DNA from: Norana najaformis
Lineage: Eukaryota > Annelida > Clitellata > Crassiclitellata > Hormogastridae
DNA length: 64,000 nt
Direction: 5' to 3'
NCBI GenBank assembly: GCA_964023275.1
Contig: OZ029920.1
Coordinates: 5,064,014 to 5,128,013, forward strand
Shown here: positions 55,714-64,000 of the stretch, piece by piece
Numbering within the stretch: position 1 is the stretch's first letter
Layout of the letters: each line of letters begins with the position of its first letter
Notes under the pieces: generated by a model
The model's database searches: none
Told to the model about the DNA's origin: nothing
Seen by the model: the letters and a program-made list of their open reading frames with translations, nothing else
Made by a program: the position numbers and the translations under genes

Positions 55714-58700
55714 GTCATGGCGGAGTCAACCAACTGGGAGGGATATTCGTCAACGGACGCCCCCTACCGGACATTGTCCGACAGCGGATCGTGGAGCTGG
55801 CCAATCAAGGTGTACGACCCTGCGATATCTCGCGACAACTCAGGGTCTCACATGGATGCGTCAGTAAGATCCTCGGAAGGTAACAATACTTCGTTGTATT
55901 GTATTGCATTGCGTTCTATAGCATTTGTAATGGTAGTATTAAGTGTTTAACGACAACTTATGGCTACTAGGGCCGTTGGCGTCGACACTACGTTACTTTA
56001 CACTTCATTTGCGGCTATGTAACAAGCGAATAGGCTAATCGTTTTAATGAATGGGTTGAAGTAACGCAGCATATTGTAGCTATACATTTGGGTAAATTTT
56101 CGATGACGCAATCGATATTGCATTGTATTCCCCCTCCCACACTCACACACACATACACACACACACGCATAGTGTACTTCGCGTTCTCACTTCTCATCTA
56201 ACTATACGACAACTAAGCGTCATGATGAAGACAGAAATTAGCTAAGCACTCGAAATCGTGTGCAAAACAAAGGCATAGACTCTTCAATTTAGCACACACA
56301 AGTGTATGTAAGCCTACTTGTACTGTCGATACATACACTCACAGTTCAATGGTTTATTGTCATCGTATGATAGCAAAGAGCGTTGACGACATTTCAGAGA
56401 ATGCATTTAGTATTCAAAGTACCTATTAAAGAGTGTCTGGATTAATTTAAAAAATGTAATCATTTCTTGTATAAAACAACTAGAAAATAATTAAAATTAA
56501 ACCATCATATATTGATATATACAGAATTACAAACTACTTACTTCTACACTTACGAAGCCAAAGACAAAAGGAAGCTTAGCATTTTAACCGCTTCTCGAGC
56601 TTACTCCACATCAGTCACGGCCTCGTTTTCCAATCCGTCCAGCCGAAAATATCCTTCGAATTTCCCGAATTCTTCATGTCGCTGTGTCACCCAGCGACTG
56701 TCTTTAAACCCTGGATGTAGTAAATGTAAAATGGAAATGTACAAGTTTTTCTATAGCGACCGTATGGCCTCGACCCTGCTCATTTTTCAGTGAATTGATC
56801 GGGTGAGATCCTTCACCACTGCTGCCCACCGGAATGGGCGCCACGCCATTTAATGTCCCCATAAATTAGATTTAACATCACAAATATCTGTAGAACTCAT
56901 GGAAGTTAACCCAGGATCTTAATTTTCTGGTTTTTGGCGACAACGGTTGATTCACTGAGATTTCACTAGCCCCCTTCTCAATTTCACAACAGCCCATCCT
57001 CTATTACCGCAAGCAATGAAGGTTTATTGTCAAGGTAAAAGGTGCACCTCGTAAGATCTTAGTATATTACGCATTTTGTGACACTTGTTCTAAAAGTGCT
57101 CTATCAGATAATGCTCTAACTCATCCTACCATACTTTACTTTACTTTGCCTTGTCTTACGTTGTCTTACGTTACCATTGTGTGGCGTAGGTTTTATGACA
57201 CCGGCTCGATAAAGCCCGGAGTGATTGGAGGTTCGAAGCCGAAGGTAGCGACTGGGGATGTCGTCGAAGCCATAATCGTCCTCAAGCAGGACAGCCCTAC
57301 GATGTTCGCCTGGGAAATCCGCGAGAAACTACTTGCCGACGGCATCTGCAGCCAGGAAACTGTGCCAAGTGTCAGCTCCATCAACAGGTCGGTGAACTAT
57401 TCCTTCCCTCCTTATTTCCTTCCTTCCTTCCGTCCTTTAATCGTTCTTTCTTTCCTTCATTCCATTATATCCTCCTTGCTTCATATCTTTCTTTTCTTCT
57501 ATCTTCATTTTTTCCTTCCTAGCTTCCTTCCTTCCTATCTTTCTTTCATTCTTCTTTTCTTCCTTTCTTCCAATCTTCTTATGTTTCTTCCTTCCTTCCT
57601 ATCTTCCTTCCTTCCTTCCTGTCTTCCTTCGTATCTTCCTTCCTTCTTTCCTGTCTTTCTTCGTATCTTCCTTCCTTCCTTCCTTCCTGTCTTTCTTCGT
57701 ATCTTCCTTCCTTCCTTCCTGTCTTCCTTCGTATCTTCCTTCCTTCCTGTCTTCCTTCCTTCCTATTTTCCTTCCTTCCTTCCTATCTTCCTGCCTTCCT
57801 ATCTTCCTTCCTTCGTATCTTCCTTCCTTCCTATCTTCCTTCTTCCTTCCTATCTTCCTTTCTTCCTATCTTCTTATGTTTCTTCCTTCCTTCCTATCTT
57901 CCTTCCAATCTTCCTTTTTCTTCCTTGCTTTCTTTCTATCTTGCTTCCTACCTATCTCCCTTTCTTCTTTCCTCCACTCCTTTCTTCCTTCCTTCCTATA
58001 TTCCGTCCTTTTCTGTACGTAGGGTAGCATTTTATTCAGATCTATAGGGTTCGACTTAGGGTGAGCTGAAAAAGGTGTTATTTTTCTCTCCAGAATTGTT
58101 CGCAACAAGATGGCTGAGAAGCTGAAACAGGAGCATGTTATGCATATGCATCAGCAGCCGTCTCCTCAGCAGCATCACCAGCAGCATCTTCAGTCTCCTA
58201 ACTACAATCTCAACATGTCGCAGGGCGGCGCTGCTGGTTTCATCGGGACCGGGGGGCAGAACCAACCCGTCGGCTACACCATTGGCAACCTCCTGGCCAT
58301 ACCCCAGAACCCTCAGGCGCCGACGAGAACCCCCCAGAAGGGGCGAGTAAAAGGCACAAAGAGGGCAAACAAGGAAGCTAAGGGTCAGAACGGGGCTGGG
58401 GAATACAGCGAGGAAGATATTGGGGTGGAGAAGAAGGTGGGACAGTTCCCAGGAAGTTATATTCCCGTTAACCAGTTCAACTTACCGTATACTGCTGTGC
58501 CAAACCACATGACCCCCATTAATGGTCAAATGCCAGTTGGGGTTCCATCAGTCGTTGATTACGGTGGAGCTTTCCAGGCGACCAGGAAGACGGAAACTCA
58601 AGAAGCTTGTGCTACTTACACGACTCAGTTCGGTAAGACTTAATCTTGCAGCGCTTATGTAATCTAATCAAATCCAATATGGAAATTTCTATTGCGCCAC

Positions 58701-61700
58701 TGCTTAAGGCATCAATCGTAATCATAAACCCGGGATTTCTACAACGAACGCTAAGTCGAGGGAACCAGATTATTCAAAGGCTCTCGGTCAAAACAAAATC
58801 GATAGGCAAGAATGGTCCGGTTCCAGGTCAAGATCCAAGTGTCAGGCAGACAGGCAGCAGACGACTACTGTGGGTGGTGTTTGGAATTGGATCTGGATGA
58901 TAGATAAGGGGAAGAAGAGGAATCTGGATACGATCAGTCGATTGTAGCTAATAAGCAAAATCAACGTGCATGCCAAAGTCCAGGGAAGTACTGTCGACAG
59001 CCAAGAGAGAAATCCTGAAACGAAATGAGTCCAGAGGGAGATGAGTTTCTAGTCAAGAATTGAAGGCCAACGTAGACTCTGCATATCCGAACGTGTGCTG
59101 GAAAAGAATTCCAGAGAGTTGGGGTACACGTTCACCGTGTCGATTTCATCCATCGTAGGAACTCCATTTCACCCACTGTAATCTCTGCGCAGGTCTTTCA
59201 CTCAAAGGTCTTTCACTCAAAACTGAAAACACTCCTCTTCCACCCATCTTTGTAATCCACCCACTGTAATCTCTGCGCAGATCTTTCACTCAAAATTTAA
59301 ACCCCTCCTTTTCCACATATCCTGTCTTGATTCCTCCTCTTCCATTTATCTATCTTGCCGCTCCATTTCTAAACTCAATCCACCGTAGCCGTCTGACTGC
59401 CTGCCTGCCTGATTCTTGGATAATGACCTGGAACCGAACCGTTCTTGCCTATAAATTTTGTTTTGACTGAGCGATCCGTTTTTTCTATCCGTTACAGGTG
59501 TAACGACAGTTCGATTAATCCCGATTCCTCCACAGGAAACTCAGGCACAGGGACGGGAAGGTGGAAATGCAGGTGGAGTGGGAAGACCAGGAACTGGAAT
59601 TACGGAGCTAGACACGGCGAAGTTCTCTCAGCACGATACGAAGAATTTCTTAACCGAGCGTAAGTACTTGCCACCTTCGTTTTAAGACATAGAAAGCCAT
59701 CAATCGATAAATTAGCTGAATTGTCAGTCTCCGTGTCTGTGCCTCTGTTTCTGTGTCTGTCTGTCTGTCTGTCATTGAAATTCACAATGGCGGTTTTGCA
59801 ATTTATCAATACAACTCGATCATTCGGACAAGGGTAAAATAGCATGCAGTCTGTGTGTATCTGTGTCGTCTGTCTGTCTTTGTCTGTCTGTGTGTGTCTG
59901 TCTGGAATTTAGTCTATCTGTCTGTCTTTCAGTCAGTCAGTCAGTCAGTCAGTCGTCAGTCAGTCAGTCAGTCAGTCAGTCAGTCTGTCTGTCTGTCTGT
60001 CTGTCTGTCTGGATTGACTAACACGCCACAACCTTGGGAAGTCGTTTCGTAGGCAAATTATTATGAACAATTGTCCTAGCTGTAGCCTTGCTTCCTAAAC
60101 TACCCTTAACTGTCGCTTCAGTGAACAACAACAACATGACAGCAACGAACAACCACAACAACATATCGGTTTCCGGTTCGTTGGACGGCGTCACATCCGT
60201 CATGAGCGAGCCCATTGGTGCGCTGAGGGGCGACGGGTTGACTGCCTCCATCAAGAGCAACGATGAGGATGATAAGAAGCTGTTGAGCGCCGGAGTTGTT
60301 CTCCCCCAGTCGCTGCAGTTGCACGCCCCAAGTTCGAACGATCTCGCCGAACTGAAGCCACTCCTTGGAGTCTACTCGTCTCACTCGAACTACTTACCGG
60401 CCTATTATGGCCTATACGACAATGGTAGGCCTTAATTTAGGCTATAAGGCTATGATAGGCATTTAGGCTTTGGTTATTGTAAGCTCGAGATTTCTACAGC
60501 CCCCAATGAGAGCTAAATCTATTGTGTGTTTATGTATGTATGTATGTACGTACGTACGGACGGACGGACGGACGGACATTTAATCTTTACGACCCTTACA
60601 TCCTGGGATGTCACGGGCTCGCTCAACTTGACCATACGATAAAGCATGAAGGCGCCGAGCAGCTGTGAGTGAAGGACTTGCTCAAGGTCCCTAAGCAGAA
60701 ACAGTCTCAGGGGCGGCTCAAATTCGTACTCTACGCGTTTCAAGTCGAGCCCTTTAACAATCGGCTACCATGACCCAGATAACGGCGCTATAGAAATCAT
60801 AAGAGTAGGAACGTCACATGTACAGTATATTGTTTTTGGCTAAACCATCGATCTGTTAGAACAATGGCAATGAAATCGAACAGTCCGCATACTGATGTCG
60901 TCCGATTCCTTTGATTGGCCCTCTGGTTGATGCTATCTAAAAATATCTGTCTAATTAATTGCAGGTGGCGAATGCATTCCTTATGGTTCGACACCTTATG
61001 GACCATACAGCTATGATGCCTCGTGGTCCCGGTGTCAATCAGGTGAACATTCAAGAAACTTCGATTCTGGATAATCTTATTCGCAGGCCCTGAAATCTCG
61101 TGTTTGTATTCTATTATTATTTCTGCATTTATTAGGCGCCACTACTTCATGTCAGAGCCCTATGAGCTATGACATCTGGTCCCATGAGAGGCTGGAAGAG
61201 ACCAGCTGGACGCCCTCACCACAGATGGGCACGAATGGTGGAACGCCTGCTAAATTTCGGACTACACTAGAATAGAATAGAATAGAATAGAAGCTCAGAA
61301 TAGAATAGAAAGAACAGAATAGAAGCTCAGAATAGAATAGAACAGAACGGAATAGAAGCTCAGAATAGAATAGAATAGAATAGAATAGAGACGGCTGGCA
61401 GCGAGTTGTTGAAATGGCCACGTTCCAGAGTGGAGCACTCCGCAAATGACATTGAGATCAGTATTGTTCAAAATCACTATCTTTATCCTAAGTTTAAATT
61501 TTCATTAATATTTCTCTTGAAATTGTCAGTGTGCTTATTTATTCATTGTTTAATTGCAGGGCCATATGGTTACTATGTCAACGGTTCCACGCAGTCAAAC
61601 ACAGTATCTACTGACATCGTTCCATCAACGCAACCATCAGCAGGAATTGAACCCATGTCTACCAGCGCCATCTTCCAACAAACTCCGCAGCAGCCTGGCC

Positions 61701-61723
61701 AAGAAGAGAACGCCGCAGTCTAG
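55714..61723 (+). CDS. Pax2/5/8-like paired-box transcription factor (exon 1 not found), eight exons
   Basis: Exons: 55714-55879, 57190-57387, 58094-58632, 59498-59659, 60122-60424, 60965-61042, 61136-61237, 61560-61723. All junction phases agree (569 residues). The start is missing; the first acceptor (TTTACGCAG) is at the usual Pax position just before HGGVNQLGG. The paired domain is complete: [66 protein letters not shown] and [31 protein letters not shown] and the [10 protein letters not shown] linker favour Pax2/5/8. YTIGNLLAI (58275-58301) is a variant of the octapeptide (YSINGILGI), which recruits Groucho in this family. No partial homeodomain is recognised. A short SYDASW near the C-terminus recalls the Pax2/5/8 SYNDSW stretch. 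It binds DNA in the nucleus. Confidence 0.9.
55925..56060 (+). repeat. copy of the 51-52 kb repeat module within the first Pax intron found
   Basis: Matches 52205-52330: AGTGTTTAACGACAACTTAT, CTAGGGCCGTTGGCGTCGAC, TTACTTTACACTTCATTTG, CGGCTATGTAACAAGCGAAT and AGGCTAATCGTTTTAATGA. Confidence 0.75.
56735..56900 (-). repeat. tRNA-like SINE with CATTTA tail, minus, in a Pax intron
   Basis: GTAAATGTAAAATGGAAATG, TTTTTCTATAGCGACCGTAT, GGCCTCGACCCTGCTCATTT and GGAATGGGCGCCACGCCATT are the reverse of the family's end. Confidence 0.75.
57388..58020 (+). repeat. CTTC-rich pyrimidine tract in the Pax intron between paired-domain exons
   Basis: About 620 bp of imperfect CTTC/CTTT/TATC repeats make up nearly all of the 57388-58093 intron. 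The long plus-strand frame across it (57146-58027) starts as real Pax exon and then reads the repeat. Confidence 0.9.
58705..58930 (-). repeat. LINE 3' end with GATTAC tail, minus, in a Pax intron
   Basis: CAATCGTAATCATAAACCCG, GGATTTCTACAACGAACGCT and AAAATCGATAGGCAAGAATG. Confidence 0.75.
59165..59475 (+). repeat. LINE 3' fragment immediately upstream of a Pax exon
   Basis: It contains a duplicated stretch (CTCTGCGCAGGTCTTTCACT), TGCCTATAAATTTTGTTTTG and ACTGAGCGATCC, and stops about 24 bp before the exon at 59498. The Pax splice branch and pyrimidine tract (59479-59497) are left intact. Confidence 0.75.
59928..60011 (+). repeat. (CAGT)n then (CTGT)n microsatellites
   Basis: About 14 CAGT units with one interruption, then six CTGT units, in a Pax intron. 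Confidence 0.9.
60530..60580 (+). repeat. (TATG)n, (TACG)n, (GACG)n graded tetranucleotide run
   Basis: TATG units pass into TACG and then GACG units, a stepwise change of one repeat into another. Confidence 0.85.
60590..60800 (-). repeat. tRNA-like SINE (single head), minus
   Basis: CATGAAGGCGCCGAGCAGCT, AGTGAAGGACTTGCTCAAGG and GGTAGCCGATTGTTAAAGGG (minus) match the family. Confidence 0.65.
61264..61391 (+). repeat. (GAATA)n pentanucleotide tract with GCTCAGAATA spacers
   Basis: AGAATAGAATAG arrays alternate with AAGCTCAG at three near-regular places, in the intron before the last Pax exon. Confidence 0.9.
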
Positions 61724-62907
61724 GCTGATGAGAGATCATTCACCTGGAAAATTCTCTTAAGATAATTCACTAGCAGTCGATATGTAGACGGTGGTCACGT
61801 GATGGCTTATCTCGCTGATGCAATATTCATCGCCAAACGAGGTGGTCATATTTGTTTCTCAGGGTTACAAAAACGAACATCTGGTCTGCTAAAACGCAGA
61901 AAGGCAGAGTTTTGGGGTACCAGAATTCTGTATCTTGTTAAAAACAGCGTGTCTTTAAAGTTTCGAAACTATAACAAGCAGTTCTTTATTTTTCAATGAT
62001 GGCGTCGGCATCATAATTAGGTTTCATTTTTATGAAGGGGACCTCGGTGAATGCAGGAAGGTTAAACGATATCGGCTGCGAGAAAAGTTCTGTTGTATAA
62101 AATATCTGCTTCTCATTGCTACTGGGTTTGTGGGATACGTAAGGTGTCGTCTTATATAGTAGTTGTTGAAGGTACAGTTTTGGGTTTCAATTTGAAGAAG
62201 ATTCTGCCTGATTATCAGGTAGTAACACGATCACGGCTGGCAAGCTTCGAGATACCATTTCTGAAACAATACGCCAAGATTCAGACCGGGGACCGGGTGG
62301 CTAAGTGTCAGCACATTTTCTCTCTTGCACGTTATGTCTCATCTACTCAGAAAATATGACTTCTTTGATGCTTGTATGTATGCAATGGAACATTTGTTAA
62401 CGCGATTTAGGGAGCTCCCAAAAGCCCTATGAACACAGAGCTCTAAGGGATCCAGCTAAGTGTGCCTTAAAGGTGAGAAGAATGTGTTAAGTTGAGCTGA
62501 ATCAAGGGGAACACTGCTCGTTGCAATGCAAAGAATGCTACCCAAAGTAACACGAGAAAGCACAATAATCTGGTAGCCATGTTTCTAAATAATAATTCCG
62601 AATTCATATATGTTAATTTCTGGATTCATCAGATTAGTGTATGTGTGAGACTCTGAAAGCATAGTGCCACGCATGATTGGAAGCTGTAGAGTGTAGACAA
62701 TTGTCTGTAGGCAGAAACATAACGACTGGGCATCCCAGTGCAGGGCATGTCTGTTCCACTAAAACTAACATCCTGCCTAAAAGTTAAAAGCCACACATTT
62801 TGTAATGTTAAAAACTGTGTTCTTTAAGTTGAATCTTAGATGATGTATTGTTTTGTTAATGCTGTATTTTAATACGATTATATAACTTACGCAATGCAAC
62901 ACCCGTA
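61724..62907 (+). other. Pax 3' UTR
   Basis: Sequence between the stop codon at 61723 and the polyadenylation signal at 62908. Frames at 61799 and 62093 are small and unsupported. Confidence 0.5.
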
Positions 62908-62913
62908 AATAAA
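62908..62913 (+). terminator. polyadenylation signal AATAAA of the Pax gene
   Basis: AATAAA, 1.18 kb after the stop codon. The next 1.1 kb to the window end holds no gene. Confidence 0.5.
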
Positions 62914-64000
62914 ATGCTGTTGCTTACCAATTTGAACTGTTTCCATTTTTACGATGCTGCGATTTTGGAGAAAATGTTTAGGTTTATTTGTAAATATTTT
63001 ACTTAAACAGTCGTTTATTATCTGTTCAAAATGTCTGCCATGACGTAAGGCTTTTGCTCAGTGTCCGGCCATTTTAACAATTACATTAACTTTCGGATGC
63101 TGAAAGTTTCAACAGATTCTACTTTTAACGGAAGCCAAGATTTTGGGGTGTATTACATGTATTGTGATTTCATATGTGTGTAAATAAGGAACTTAGTTAC
63201 ACGTACCTGGTAATACTCTGTAAATAAGTTCAACGACTTAATTACATAATAATTCTTGTAAATAAGTTCGAAGCCTTAATTAATAGACAGTATATTTAGT
63301 CTGTATGTGTGTTATGTGCTTTATAGACCGGTTCCAAAACAGCTGTTTACCCCAGAAGTGCGATTTAATCAGATTTATTGGTATTTCAAATATCTAGCAC
63401 TCTATCCTTACAGTACAGATATTATTTCTGAACTGCTTTCCATAGGACATCGCTAGAAGATTGAAAGTGGCTGTTAAGCAGTGAGGAGATTTTTTGTATC
63501 GAAGCACAAACGTCATCCTGTATGTAAATTCAGTTGAAATTGAATTTACGTTCAACCTTTACATTTTGAATTAGTTAAATCAAAAGGTGCACGAGTCACA
63601 TAATGCTGGACTCTTCATTTTCCATTAACTGAATTATAATTCCTTCATGTCCAGTTGAACTGAGGCTAAACTGGGAGCTCAGCTTGCATTTTAGCATACG
63701 CATTTTTGTCGTCTTGCAGACAAATTGCACACTCTTTGATTTGAATGGCTTTAAGTCGTAGAGAAAGATAAATTGTCTGTAGTTTGCGGTTTATCATTGT
63801 GCACTTGTCAATAGTGAAAACATTGGATTCACATGGGAAAAGACGGAAAATATTTGCGATACAGGAGTTACTGATTATTATTAATGTTGTTTCATTGTTT
63901 AGAATGTCATGTGCTGTTTATTCTAGGTAAAGGACTCATGAATATTATAATCGGAGGAGTTCAAATCTCTTACTTTGTAAATACTTGTCATGTTGTGTTA
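62914..64000. other. gene-free stretch
   Basis: I see nothing beyond AT-rich DNA. Confidence 0.45.

Noticed and set aside
57388-58027. Phe/Leu/Pro-rich extension after the second Pax exon
   Set aside because: It is the CTTC repeat read in frame. A splice donor AG|GTCGGT at 57388 ends the exon.
1-64000. CRISPR array, operon or prophage
   Set aside because: The sequence is a spliced animal genome; the tandem repeats are microsatellites, minisatellites or coding repeats, not spacer arrays.

Overview
This is intron-rich, repeat-dense nuclear DNA from an animal. The evidence is spliced genes with GT-AG introns and consistent phases, a Pax2/5/8-type paired-box gene, a TRIM-type RING gene, and many degraded LINE and SINE copies with microsatellite tails. 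No bacterial features are present. The repeat spectrum (an RTE-type LINE, several CR1/L2-like LINE ends, tRNA-like SINEs) suggests a non-vertebrate metazoan, probably marine. I cannot fix the phylum.

Region 1 (1-19 kb). After the last exon of an unidentified gene (8-100) comes a locus built from repeated modules. A roughly 1.2-1.3 kb upstream block plus a first exon occurs at 2.7-4.0 kb (orphan first exon) and again at 8.1-9.2 kb. A more divergent third copy of the upstream block lies at 13.9-14.4 kb. The second and third copies precede two paralogous genes, at 9097-12591 (four exons, fully joined in phase) and about 15648-18962. Both encode an unrecognised small N-terminal domain followed by a trypsin-fold (PA clan) domain. 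In both, His, Asp and Ser sit at nearly the chymotrypsin spacing. Neither shows a signal peptide, so they look intracellular. This pair is the best candidate here for an undescribed system.

Region 2 (19-34 kb). Mostly repeats and low-information DNA around one clear four-exon gene (25919-29710). It encodes a type I membrane protein with a signal peptide, about 17 tandem 18-residue Thr/Pro repeats carrying N-glycosylation sequons, one transmembrane helix and a short tail with a YxxL-type signal. The layout resembles TGN38/TGN46 (TGOLN2).

Region 3 (34-43 kb). A nearly intact RTE-like LINE lies on the minus strand (about 34.05-37.3 kb), with its endonuclease and reverse transcriptase frames offset once. 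It is followed by a minus-strand two-exon gene (38039-41206) that joins RING, B-boxes and coiled coil to a six-bladed Kelch region. Two broken RING-exon copies lie just upstream, one of them inverted.

Region 4 (43-55 kb). Non-coding repeat territory: LINE ends, a SINE with five tandem tRNA-like heads, microsatellites, and a family of degenerate GTTGACGTCGA-type repeats at 51.1-52.3 kb that recurs inside the Pax gene at 55.9-56.1 kb.

Region 5 (55-64 kb). The plus-strand Pax2/5/8-like gene: eight phase-consistent exons from 55714 to 61723 (569 residues without exon 1), with a paired domain and a variant octapeptide but no recognisable partial homeodomain. A polyadenylation signal lies at 62908.
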